The notes below the pieces were generated by a model, which searched no databases, was not told the origin of the DNA, and saw nothing but the letters and a program-made list of their open reading frames with translations. This document shows positions 30,440-39,296 of a stretch of 64,000 bases of DNA, piece by piece; within the stretch, counting starts at the first letter, position 1, and each line of letters opens with the position of its first letter. The translations under genes and the position numbers were made by a program. Source of the stretch: an uncultured Lachnospiraceae bacterium (GTDB taxonomy: Bacteria; Bacillota; Clostridia; Lachnospirales; Lachnospiraceae); NCBI GenBank assembly GCA_949948735.1, contig CATLGV010000002.1:1-64000 (forward strand), written 5' to 3'.

Positions 30440-30530
30440 GGCAAGTACCCTCAATTGACATTTTTTTGCGTTTCGTGTAGACTGTGCACAGGGGATTTTC
30501 CGTTTTTTATGCGACAGAAAGGCATGGAAG

Positions 30531-31343
30531 ATGATGAGGAATATCGGGATTTTTGATTCGGGAATCGGCGGGATAACGCTGCTGCATCAGGCGATGGCGC
30601 TGCTTCCGGGGGAAAATTATATATTTTACGCGGACACGGATCATGTGCCCTACGGAACGAAGAGCAGGGAAACTGTTCTGGGATATGTGGACGAGGTGCT
30701 GCGCTTTATGACAAATCACGACTGCAAAGCCGTGGTCATCGCATGCAATACCGCTACCGCTGTTGCGGCGGAGGCCATGCGTGAGAAATACAGGATACCG
30801 ATAATCGGGATTGAGCCTGCGGTAAAGCCGGCCGTCGGGGAGAGCAAGGGCAAACGGGTGCTGGTGGTCGCGACGCCGCTCACCATCCGGGATGAACGGT
30901 TCCGGAGCCTGGTGGCGCGCGTGGATTATGCGCATCTGGTGGATTTACTGCCGCTTCCGGGTCTGGTGGAATTTGCGGAAGACGGCGAATTTGAATCCGA
31001 CGCGGAGTTCGCCTATTTGCAAAGGGAGCTTTCTGCATATGATTTGGAGCAATATGGGGAGCTGGTGCTGGGCTGTACGCATTTTAATTATTTTAAGGAC
31101 AGCTTTCGCAGGCTTCTGCCCCCGCAGGTCCGGCTGATCGACGGGAGCGAGGGGACGATTCGGCAGCTTGCAAGAGTGCTTGAGGCACGCGGAGAGCTTG
31201 CAGGATCCGCTCGGGAGGCAGCAAATAAGAATGACACAAGTGTCAGGTATTTCTATTCGGGAAGGGCGGTGACGGATGCGCGGGAGCTCGAACGGATAGA
31301 GCGGCTTCACCAGCGGCTGGAAAAAATGCAGCATATCCGCTAG
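30531..31343 (+). CDS. murI: Glutamate racemase
   Basis: IGIFDSGIGGITLLHQAM, YADTDHVPYGTKS, VIACNTATAVAAEAMR, LGCTHFNYF. Confidence 0.95.
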   Translation: MMRNIGIFDSGIGGITLLHQAMALLPGENYIFYADTDHVPYGTKSRETVLGYVDEVLRFMTNHDCKAVVIACNTATAVAAEAMREKYRIPIIGIEPAVKPAVGESKGKRVLVVATPLTIRDERFRSLVARVDYAHLVDLLPLPGLVEFAEDGEFESDAEFAYLQRELSAYDLEQYGELVLGCTHFNYFKDSFRRLLPPQVRLIDGSEGTIRQLARVLEARGELAGSAREAANKNDTSVRYFYSGRAVTDARELERIERLHQRLEKMQHIR

Positions 31344-31367
31344 CGTACAGCGGATATGCTGCATTTT
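31327..31367. terminator. Bidirectional intrinsic terminator between murI and ABC operon
   Basis: TGCAGCATATCCGCT-N7-AGCGGATATGCTGCA, perfect 15-bp stem with A-rich and T-rich flanks; contains the murI stop codon. Confidence 0.85.
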
Positions 31368-32225
31368 CTATTCCAGATTAAGGCGTTTGGTCATCATGTA
31401 AAGATTTACGAAATACAATGCCACGGCCAATACCACGGAGATGAGCATGGAAATAATCATGTTGCTGCCAAATGCGCTTCTCATTGTCATCACGGCCCCC
31501 GTCTCGATTGCGCTAAAGAAACGGAAGTAGGTCGGGATGATACTGATATAGCCCAGCGTGTTTTTCAACATTGTCAGGACGAAGTAGGCCAGAATGGCGC
31601 CGAGTACGCGGTGCTTTGCATAAAGCTGGCCCAGACTGACGCAGGCAAAGATAAAAATTACGCCGCAAATGCATTCAATCACGGAAAAAAGAAGCATCCA
31701 CAGCATGAATTGCATAAAGCTCATGCCGACTGAGGCGATAAACTGGTCGTTCATCTCTTCAAAGATCATTCCGTACACGGCTTCCCAGGAGTAGCTGTAT
31801 GACCCGATGATACGGGCAAAGTGCGACATTCCCAGGGATACGAGACTGACGATGCTGACGATGACAGCGCCGATTATCAGAAGATTACTCAGGATGGCGA
31901 CAATCGTCTTGGCCGCCAGCGTCTGCGCCGCGGTGACAGGAAGCGTGTGTGTGAGATACCCCTGATCTGTGTAACAGGTCCTGTAAAAGCGTATGGCGAT
32001 TATCAGCGCGATGCCGATGCTGCAGCCAATCAGGCCAAAATAGTACAGGAAAAACGAAAATATTGCCAGCATTGCGGAGAAACCGGCGATGACTCCGTCA
32101 TACGCGGGATTGATCATCAGAATCAGTGCGCCGGATAAAAGCGTTGTGCCGCCCAGAATGAACAGCATGATAATCAACGGGGCGCGCATGCCGCGCCATT
32201 CGTACTTCATTAATTTACCTAACAT
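31368..32225 (-). CDS. ABC transporter permease-like membrane protein
   Basis: Six-TM-like hydrophobic ORF overlapping the ATPase gene. Confidence 0.75.
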   Translation of the reverse strand: MLGKLMKYEWRGMRAPLIIMLFILGGTTLLSGALILMINPAYDGVIAGFSAMLAIFSFFLYYFGLIGCSIGIALIIAIRFYRTCYTDQGYLTHTLPVTAAQTLAAKTIVAILSNLLIIGAVIVSIVSLVSLGMSHFARIIGSYSYSWEAVYGMIFEEMNDQFIASVGMSFMQFMLWMLLFSVIECICGVIFIFACVSLGQLYAKHRVLGAILAYFVLTMLKNTLGYISIIPTYFRFFSAIETGAVMTMRSAFGSNMIISMLISVVLAVALYFVNLYMMTKRLNLE

Positions 32226-32974
32226 GCGAACACCTCCCTGAAATAAGCGTCAACGGATTTTCCGGTATCGTTTCGAATGGCGTCAACCGGCGAATAGAGC
32301 ATTAACGAGCCGTTTTTCATAATGATAACGTCGTCAAGAACGTTTTCAATGTCCGATATCAGGTGCGTGGAAAGCAGAATCGACGCCTTTGGATTGTAAT
32401 TGGAAATAATCGTGCGCAGAATATAGTCCCGCGCCGCCGGATCCACGCCTGCAATAGGCTCATCCAGAATATAGAGAGCGGCGTCCCTGCTCATTACGAG
32501 AATAAGCTGGACCTTTTCCTTCGTGCCCTTGGAAAGCGTCTTTAGCCGTGCGTTCAGATCTATTCCGAGCGCGCCAAGCATATAGTAGGCTCTTTCCGTT
32601 GAAAAATCCGCATAAAAATCCGCGAAGTACCCGATCATCTGGCTGACCTTCATACCGTTATCGAGATAAGTGCGTTCCGGCAGATAAGAGATGATGCGCT
32701 TGGACTCCGCTCCGGGAGCCATGCCGTTGACAAAAATGCTCCCGCTTGTAGGCTCTAAAAGGCCGTTTATCATCTTGACCAGCGTGGACTTACCGCAGCC
32801 GTTGGGGCCAAGCAGACCGATGATTCGCCCTCTTGGGATGGAAAAGTTCATGTGGTATACCGCCATATAGCTGCCGGCGCCGGAATAGCGCTTGCAGAGG
32901 TCGTTTACCTGTAAAAGCGGCATTTCGGAAAATGAATTCATTCCTGCCTGATTGGTGTTGATTTGCCCGTTCAA
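32219..32974 (-). CDS. ABC transporter ATP-binding protein
   Basis: LLGPNGCGKSTLVKMI, LSKGTKEKVQLILVMSRDAALYILDEPIAGVDP. Confidence 0.95.
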   Translation of the reverse strand: MNGQINTNQAGMNSFSEMPLLQVNDLCKRYSGAGSYMAVYHMNFSIPRGRIIGLLGPNGCGKSTLVKMINGLLEPTSGSIFVNGMAPGAESKRIISYLPERTYLDNGMKVSQMIGYFADFYADFSTERAYYMLGALGIDLNARLKTLSKGTKEKVQLILVMSRDAALYILDEPIAGVDPAARDYILRTIISNYNPKASILLSTHLISDIENVLDDVIIMKNGSLMLYSPVDAIRNDTGKSVDAYFREVFAC

Positions 32975-33342
32975 TGTACTCCCTCCTCCTGGTTTTCGTG
33001 AATAAGCTTTAAAATTTCCTCGCTGCCGTATCCAAGCGCCTTCATGCTTTCAAAAAAAGCCCTGATCTGGCTGACTGCGATTTCATGCTTGGCGTGCGCG
33101 ATCATTTGTGTATCTTCGGTTACCATACGTCCACTGCTCCTTTGTGTAAGAATAAGTCCGCTGCGTTCCAGCTCTGAGAAGGCCCGCTGCATGGTGTTTG
33201 GATTAACGCTTGCCTCGGCCGCAAGCTCGCGGACACTCGGCAGCCGCTCTCCGGGCCGATAGATTCCGCAGATAATGCGGGTCTGTATTTCTTCCAGAAT
33301 CTGGGAATAAATCGGCCGGTCAGAGTTCAAGTCCCAAGCCAT
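32971..33342 (-). CDS. GntR-family (YtrA-like) regulator
   Basis: PIYSQILEEIQTRIICGIYRPGERLPSVRELAAEASVNPNTMQRAFSELERSGLI. Confidence 0.93.
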   Translation of the reverse strand: MAWDLNSDRPIYSQILEEIQTRIICGIYRPGERLPSVRELAAEASVNPNTMQRAFSELERSGLILTQRSSGRMVTEDTQMIAHAKHEIAVSQIRAFFESMKALGYGSEEILKLIHENQEEGVH

Positions 33343-33714
33343 AAGAAATGCTCCTTTCTGCGAGTTGATGGGTTAAACCGTAATCTGTATTAACAACTTA
33401 GTACAATAATACAATAATACAGTTTTGGCCTGTTGTCAATATATTTTTCTTTGCAAATGTTTTCGACGGAAACGGATTTTCTTAATTTGACAAAGGTGTG
33501 TGTGCTTTTGCCAGCTGAGGGTATGCCCGACGGATGAAAGATAATGCTTGTATTTGGAAAAAACAGCGCGTATACTTGTCGTGGACAATGATACATATTT
33601 TTATGCTACAGTACGGCAGTGCGGATTATTGAGACAAAAACGAAGCTAAAAAAGCCGTGCTTTTTGCAATCGGGTGCGCTGGCATCTGGTTTTTCATAGA
33701 AAGGTTGATGTACA

Positions 33715-34662
33715 ATGGATAATCTTATTTTCAGCCTGAATGCGACAATCCCTATTTTTCTGGTGATGGTGGCAGGATACATATTCAGGCGGATAAAAAT
33801 GCTGGATGAGGGCTTTGTAAAAACGCTGAACGCTTTCAACTACAAGGTTACGCTTCCGGTGCTTCTGGTCGTGGACATTGCGGAGGCGGACTTTTATACG
33901 GTATGGGACACGAGGTTTGTGATATACTGCTTTGGCGTTACCCTGCTGTGTATTCTGGCAATATCGGCGCTTAGTCCGCTGCTGGTAAAGGATAAAGCCA
34001 TAAGAGGGGAATTTATACAGGCGTCCTACAGAGGGAGCGCGGCCGTGCTCGGGGTGGCCTTTATACAGAATATTTACGGCGCGAGCATGATTGCGCCGCT
34101 GATGATACTTGCGACCGTGCCGCTGTATAACGTGGCCGCCGTAATGGTGCTCTCGTTTACCGCGCCGGGAAGCACCGGACTGGATGGAGATAATCTTCGC
34201 AAGTCCCTCCGGGGAATCGCCACCAATCCCATCATCATCGGTATTTTTATCGGTATGCTGATTTCCGTGCTGCGTCTGAAGATGCCCGTTATTGCCGGCA
34301 AGACCCTGCGCAGCCTTGCGCAGCTTGCGACGCCTCTTGCGCTGATTGGGCTTGGCGCGGGCTTTGAAGGGAGAAAAGCGCTGTCTAAAATGAAGCCGAC
34401 CATCCTCAGCGCCCTGATAAAGCTTTTTGTGATGCCGGCCCTGTTTTTGCCGGCGGCGGCGTACATGGGCTTTCGCGGTGAAAAGATGGTGGCCATATTG
34501 ATTATGCTGGGGGCGCCGACGACGGTAAGCTGCTATATTATGTCGCAGAACATGGGGCATGAAGGGGTGCTCTCGTCAAGCTGCGTAGTTGCCACGACTT
34601 TTTTAAGCGCGGTGTTTATCACCCTGTGGTTGTATGTTCTCAAATCCTTTGGATTGATATGA
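33715..34662 (+). CDS. AEC (auxin efflux carrier)-family transporter
   Basis: Ten-TM-like; FNYKVTLPVLLVVDIAEAD, LRSLAQLATPLALIGLGAGFE. Confidence 0.85.
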   Translation: MDNLIFSLNATIPIFLVMVAGYIFRRIKMLDEGFVKTLNAFNYKVTLPVLLVVDIAEADFYTVWDTRFVIYCFGVTLLCILAISALSPLLVKDKAIRGEFIQASYRGSAAVLGVAFIQNIYGASMIAPLMILATVPLYNVAAVMVLSFTAPGSTGLDGDNLRKSLRGIATNPIIIGIFIGMLISVLRLKMPVIAGKTLRSLAQLATPLALIGLGAGFEGRKALSKMKPTILSALIKLFVMPALFLPAAAYMGFRGEKMVAILIMLGAPTTVSCYIMSQNMGHEGVLSSSCVVATTFLSAVFITLWLYVLKSFGLI

Positions 34663-34831
34663 CAGAGCCGCCGTTATTTTGAAAAATATGTGAAGATTAT
34701 AGAAAAAATTCTAATATTTTTTGTTGAAAAAGGATATTGACGCTTATAAAGAGAAGTGATAAAGTTTTTTATTGGATACTTTATTAAATGGGCATATGCC
34801 TGATTTTTTATGAATTAAGGGAGAAAAAGAA

Positions 34832-35482
34832 ATGAAGAAAGTAAAGAGAATTGCACTTGCACTTGTATGTGTAATGCTTGTGGGCGTTCTTGGCGGATGC
34901 GGCGCAAAGTTTGATGCAAAGGGTTATCTGAATGCATTGCTTGACGCTTCTTATAAGGGAGACTCCAAGGCATTTGTTGACATGAAGATTGGTACGGCTG
35001 ATGAGGCGGCAGAGCTTTATGAGCAGGGTATTGACGCTGAGATGAGCGCGTTCCTTGAGGGCGGCGTTACGATTTCACCGGAGCTTGAGGCAGAATTCCG
35101 CGAGATCTTCAAGGAGATGCTTGGCAAGGTTAAGTACACAGTAGGCGATGCTGAGAAGGGCGACGACTGCTATACCGTAACGATTACATATGAGCAGATG
35201 AAGATCTTTGAGCCGGTGCTCACAGAGTATCTTGCAGAGGTTGAGGCTATGGCTACAGAGTGGGCTGCTAATCCGGAGTCAGCGCCGAGCGATGACGAGA
35301 TGATGGAAGCAATCCTTGTTGCACTTAAGGACAGCATGGAGAAAAATCTCGAGAGCGTACAGTATGCGGAGTCCGCTACAACAACTGTTCGTATCGAGCT
35401 GATCGATAAGGTATGGACACCGAATCAGAGAGACATCCAGAACCTTGAAGCAGTACTGTTTGACACAGACGCTGCACAATAA
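34832..35482 (+). CDS. Secreted lipoprotein, unknown function
   Basis: Signal peptide with lipobox LGGC (MKKVKRIALALVCVMLVGVLGGCG). Confidence 0.8.
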   Translation: MKKVKRIALALVCVMLVGVLGGCGAKFDAKGYLNALLDASYKGDSKAFVDMKIGTADEAAELYEQGIDAEMSAFLEGGVTISPELEAEFREIFKEMLGKVKYTVGDAEKGDDCYTVTITYEQMKIFEPVLTEYLAEVEAMATEWAANPESAPSDDEMMEAILVALKDSMEKNLESVQYAESATTTVRIELIDKVWTPNQRDIQNLEAVLFDTDAAQ

Positions 35483-35497
35483 GCAATAAAATAACAG

Positions 35498-35525
35498 ACC
35501 GGGCGGCTTGACCGCCCGGTTTTTG
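35498..35525 (+). terminator. Intrinsic terminator
   Basis: ACCGGGCGG-CTTGA-CCGCCCGGT-TTTTG. Confidence 0.88.
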
Positions 35526-35537
35526 ATTCAAGCCCGC

Positions 35538-36107
35538 TTATCTTTTCTGATGCGTCTGGAAATCTGTTTTCCTGAGAACCTGATGGACAAATGTCAGGGC
35601 AAAGAAGATGACACAGGTATCAATCGGCAGCATAATACAGTTCTTGATAATTCTCGGCGGCAGAATCGCCATAAAAGCGTTTCCGTTCAGAACAGACAGC
35701 CATAAGGTATTCAGTCCGCAGTTTACGACCACCTTTGTGATCAGCTCCGCCACAAAAACCCGCCACAGCTTCAACGGCTTTCTGTACAGGATAGAGCCGT
35801 AAATAATTCCCGCAACCATGACGTTCAAGGTATATCCGAAGAAAAACGCGCCGCCCTCCGGCTTCAGGAAATATTTGAGAATATCAAGCATGCCGCCGAA
35901 GATGGCACCGACTGCGGGGCCGAACAGGAACTCGACAATGCGGTTGGGGATTCCCGAAAAGCCGATTCGGATTGTCGGGGTGATGTAAATGGATGTGGTA
36001 TAATTGAGAACGACTGCCAGAGCCGCCATCATACCACACAGGACAAGATTGTGGGTTACTTTGATTTCCCTGAGGGAATCGACATAGAGCTTTCTGATTT
36101 TTTGCAT
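35538..36107 (-). CDS. folT: Folate-type ECF transporter S component
   Basis: MMAALAVVLNYTTSIYITPTIRIGFSGIPNRIVEFLFGPAVGAIFGGMLDILKYFLKPEGGAFFFGYTLNVMVAGIIYGSILY; THF riboswitch upstream. Confidence 0.88.
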   Translation of the reverse strand: MQKIRKLYVDSLREIKVTHNLVLCGMMAALAVVLNYTTSIYITPTIRIGFSGIPNRIVEFLFGPAVGAIFGGMLDILKYFLKPEGGAFFFGYTLNVMVAGIIYGSILYRKPLKLWRVFVAELITKVVVNCGLNTLWLSVLNGNAFMAILPPRIIKNCIMLPIDTCVIFFALTFVHQVLRKTDFQTHQKR

Positions 36108-36183
36108 AAAAACAGCCTCCTTTATGCAGATAACCGGAAACTACACAAATGAGACATAAGAAAAATCTTAAGTTGTCAAATAT

Positions 36184-36311
36184 GTAGCAGCGGGATGCGA
36201 ACCTCGTAACGCAAAGCATCCGAAAGAGATTGTATTCCTCGGAATGCCTTTTCCTCCCTGTGACAACTCCCTGTTCACAAGGTACTTAACGCACGCGATT
36301 CTACTCTGCGA
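36184..36311 (-). promoter_or_regulatory. THF (tetrahydrofolate) riboswitch, class I
   Basis: Minus strand GCAGAGTAGAATCGCGTGCGTTAAGTACCTTGTGAACAGGGAGTTGTCACAGGGAGG...TTCGCATCCCGCTGCTAC matches remembered THF-I core (GAGUAG..UUCGCGUUAAGUG...GGGAUGU...GCAUCCGCU). Confidence 0.85.
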
Positions 36312-36376
36312 ATTATGATTGAAAGGCAAAGCGGCAAATCCTGCAGGTGCATATGAGCCGACAGCCTTTCCAGTAA

Positions 36377-36405
36377 ACTATACAGGAATTTGCCGCAAAT
36401 GTAAA
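36377..36405 (-). promoter_or_regulatory. Promoter for folT (TTTACA-17-TATAGT, minus strand)
   Basis: -35 at 36405-36400, -10 at 36382-36377, 17-nt spacer. Confidence 0.65.
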
Positions 36406-36502
36406 GTATCTGAAATGGAGGATTATTATAAAATATCCTTGCAGAGCAAATGTTTTGGTGATAGAATAGGCTCACAACATATGTTCGGAAGGGTGGGCAG
36501 GT

Positions 36503-36958
36503 ATGGACGGGATTTATTTGGGAACGGGGATAGCCCTGTTGTTGGGCCTGATATTGATAATAGCGGCTGGAGCCGCACTGTGCAGACGCTTTGGCAGACA
36601 TGGACGGCTTCGGGAGCTTGATGAGATGGAGGGCCTTGACTTCGAGTATTACTGCGCGGATCTGCTGGCCGCGCGAGGGTTTATTGATGTGGAGGTCACG
36701 AAGGGCAGCGGCGATTACGGTATAGATATTCTTGCGGAGAAGGAGGGCGTTACATATGCCATCCAGTGTAAGCGTTACAGTGCGCCCGTGGGCGTCAGGG
36801 CGGTACAGGAGGCCTATGCGGGGCGGGATTTTTATGACCGGATGGTTGGCTGTATTTTGACGAACCAGTATTTTACACAGCCTGCGGTCGAGGCAGCTGC
36901 GCGGCTAAAGATACTGTTATGGGACAGGGATTATCTGGAAAGCATGGAGGAGGAGTAA
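36503..36958 (+). CDS. Membrane-anchored Mrr-like restriction endonuclease-fold protein
   Basis: N-terminal TM (LGTGIALLLGLILIIAAGAALC); LDFEYYCADLLAARGFIDVEVTKGSGDYGIDILAEKEGVTYAIQCKRY (D...QxK). Confidence 0.85.
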   Translation: MDGIYLGTGIALLLGLILIIAAGAALCRRFGRHGRLRELDEMEGLDFEYYCADLLAARGFIDVEVTKGSGDYGIDILAEKEGVTYAIQCKRYSAPVGVRAVQEAYAGRDFYDRMVGCILTNQYFTQPAVEAAARLKILLWDRDYLESMEEE

Positions 36959-36961
36959 GCG

Positions 36962-37720
36962 ATGGATGCAGAGGAGGCATTATTTCAGAAACGGCTGGCG
37001 GAGCTTGCGGATAAGGCTTATGCCAACAGCCAGTATTTATTTACGGGATTTTTATCAATGGCGGAGCTTAGCCTGTACTACAGCATGGAAAGGACACTCT
37101 CGTATGTACCGGTTACGATTTTCGGAGGGGCGAGGGACTGCGAGCGGGTGATGCTGCGGTTTGGCAGTGAGGAGCTGTGCGGATATGAGGAGCCGTTTCC
37201 GATTGCCTGTGTCGAAATAGCCCCGCTGGTGGAGAAATTCGGCGAGGAGCTGTCTCACAGGGATTATCTCGGCGCACTGATGAATCTGGGAATCGAACGA
37301 AGCACGCTGGGAGATATTGTTATTGACGGAAAGCATGCATTTGTGTTCTGCACAGAGAAGATGGCGCCTTATATCCTTCAGAATATAGACAAGGTGCGCC
37401 ATACCAGCGTTCGCTGCGCGCCTGCCAAGGCAGCGCCGGAAAGCGCGGTGACCCGGCTGGAGCGGATGACCGTTCAGGTGAGCGCGGCGCGGGCTGACAG
37501 CGTCATCGCCAGGGTCTACAAGCTTTCGCGCAGCGAATGTGTGGACGTTTTCCGGGCAAAAAGAGTGTTTGTCAACGGCAGGCAAAATGAGAACAACAGC
37601 GGGCAGCTTAAGAGCGGGGATACAGTTTCGGTGCGCGGCTGCGGCAGATTTCGGTATGTGGGCGTCTCGCATGAAACAAAAAAAGGAAAATTAAACGTGG
37701 AGATTGACCTGTATGTATAA
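36962..37720 (+). CDS. ylmH: S4-domain RNA-binding protein, YlmH family
   Basis: GALMNLGIERSTLGDIVIDGKHAFVFC, SRSECVDVFRAKRVFVNGRQNENNSGQLKSGDTVSVRGCGRF. Confidence 0.9.
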   Translation: MDAEEALFQKRLAELADKAYANSQYLFTGFLSMAELSLYYSMERTLSYVPVTIFGGARDCERVMLRFGSEELCGYEEPFPIACVEIAPLVEKFGEELSHRDYLGALMNLGIERSTLGDIVIDGKHAFVFCTEKMAPYILQNIDKVRHTSVRCAPAKAAPESAVTRLERMTVQVSAARADSVIARVYKLSRSECVDVFRAKRVFVNGRQNENNSGQLKSGDTVSVRGCGRFRYVGVSHETKKGKLNVEIDLYV

Positions 37721-37785
37721 ATGTGCTATGATACCCTCTTGGAGAAAATAAGAATGCGCTGTCCGGTGCGCGGGAGTGAGGAGAA

Positions 37786-39132
37786 ATGGAAAAACAGTTT
37801 GTGTACAGTATGACAGAGGGAAGTCCCGCGAAGCTATTGCTAAGGTTTACCTTACCGATGCTGATCGGCAATATTTTTCAGCAGTTTTACAATATGGTGG
37901 ACTCGATTGTGGTAGGACGTTTTGTCGGTGCGAATGCGCTTGCGGCAGTGGGGGCGACCGGATCCCTGAATTTTTTGTTTTTTGCGATGAGCTTTGGAAT
38001 CGCGGCGGGTGTGGGCGTAGTCGTATCGCAGTATTTTGGCGCCGGCAGGATGGATATGGTGGAAAAGGGCATTATCAACGGCATGTATCTGCTGGCGCTG
38101 GTATCCGTGCTGATGGGGATTGTCGGCATCGTGTCTGCAAGGTGGGTGCTTACCGCACTGGACACACCGGAGATCATTCTGGAGGACGCGGTTACTTATA
38201 TGAGGGTCTCATGCGCCGGGATTCTGGCGATAGCGGCGTATAACGGCGTGGCGTCCGTATTGCGGGCCTTGGGAGACTCCAAAACGCCGCTTTATTTTAT
38301 GGTGCTTGCGTGCTTTATCAATATCGGGCTGGACTTGCTGTTTGTCATTAGCTTTCGGTGGTCGGTATTTGGCGTGGCGTTTGCAACCGTCATTGCGCAG
38401 CTTGTTGCGGCAGTCGGTTCTTTCCTCTATGCGCTTTACAAGATTCCCTATTTCAGGATAAAGCGGGAACACCGGCAGGTCCGTACGGATATTATTTCGC
38501 GCTGCTTCACGCTGGGGCTTCCGATTGCCCTCCAGAACGCGCTGATTGCGTTTTCGTGTATTTTTTTGCAGCGGGTCGTCAACGGCTTTGGCGAGAGCGT
38601 TGTGGCCGCGAATACGGCGCTTGGCAGGATAGAGCAGCTGGTGCAGCAACCGTACAGCTCGCTCGGGGCCGCAATTACAACCTACACGGGGCAGAATATC
38701 GGCGCGGGGAAGATTGACCGCGTAAAGCAGGGGTATAAGGTCGGCGTTCGGTGCGTTGTTATCTTCAGTCTGCTGATGCTGATTCCGGGGCAGCTTTTTG
38801 GGAAACCGATTGTGGGAATCTTTGTCACGGAGCCGGAGGTTATTGCAATCGGCGCAAAGGGGCTTTCCATTACAAGCTTCTTTTACTTCTTTCTGGGCAT
38901 GATATATGTGGCAAGAAGCGTGCTCAACGGTGCGGGGGATGCTGCCTTTGCCATGCTCAACGGATTGATGGAGGTTATCGGGCGTGTGGGCTTTGCACTG
39001 CCGTTGACCATGATTCCGTTTATCGGAATGTGGGGGATCTTTCTCACGACAGGGCTTACATGGGCGCTGACCGGGATTGTGAGCATGATGCGTTATCACA
39101 AGGGGCGCTGGCAGTTCAAGAGTGCAGCGTAA
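37786..39132 (+). CDS. MATE-family efflux transporter
   Basis: LLLRFTLPMLIGNIFQQFYNMVDSIVVGRFVGANALAAVGATGSL...; 448 aa, 12 TM-like. Confidence 0.95.
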   Translation: MEKQFVYSMTEGSPAKLLLRFTLPMLIGNIFQQFYNMVDSIVVGRFVGANALAAVGATGSLNFLFFAMSFGIAAGVGVVVSQYFGAGRMDMVEKGIINGMYLLALVSVLMGIVGIVSARWVLTALDTPEIILEDAVTYMRVSCAGILAIAAYNGVASVLRALGDSKTPLYFMVLACFINIGLDLLFVISFRWSVFGVAFATVIAQLVAAVGSFLYALYKIPYFRIKREHRQVRTDIISRCFTLGLPIALQNALIAFSCIFLQRVVNGFGESVVAANTALGRIEQLVQQPYSSLGAAITTYTGQNIGAGKIDRVKQGYKVGVRCVVIFSLLMLIPGQLFGKPIVGIFVTEPEVIAIGAKGLSITSFFYFFLGMIYVARSVLNGAGDAAFAMLNGLMEVIGRVGFALPLTMIPFIGMWGIFLTTGLTWALTGIVSMMRYHKGRWQFKSAA

Positions 39133-39193
39133 ATATGCGGCTGTATGGGTATGCACCGGAGTCTGCCGGATGCAACGAATGGTTGAGAAAACT

Positions 39194-39226
39194 AAGAAAG
39201 CTGGGTGCTTGCACCCGGCTTCTTTC
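39194..39226 (+). terminator. Intrinsic terminator
   Basis: AAGAAAGCTGGGTG-CTTG-CACCCGGCTTCTTT. Confidence 0.7.
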
Positions 39227-39296
39227 TCCTTTATCATGGAAACATACCGGTAAATAAAGTAACGCGCGCGTGATATTCTGAAACAGGAGGAAGAGA

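Noticed and set aside
36331-36396. Possible second riboswitch (a CCGACAGC segment recalls the 3' end of the ydaO/c-di-AMP class)
   Set aside because: Core elements of that class are missing and the arms span the folT core promoter; reported as an inverted repeat instead
36319-36621. 100-aa plus-strand ORF upstream of the Mrr-like gene
   Set aside because: Overlaps promoter/regulatory DNA and the Mrr start; no SD or domain
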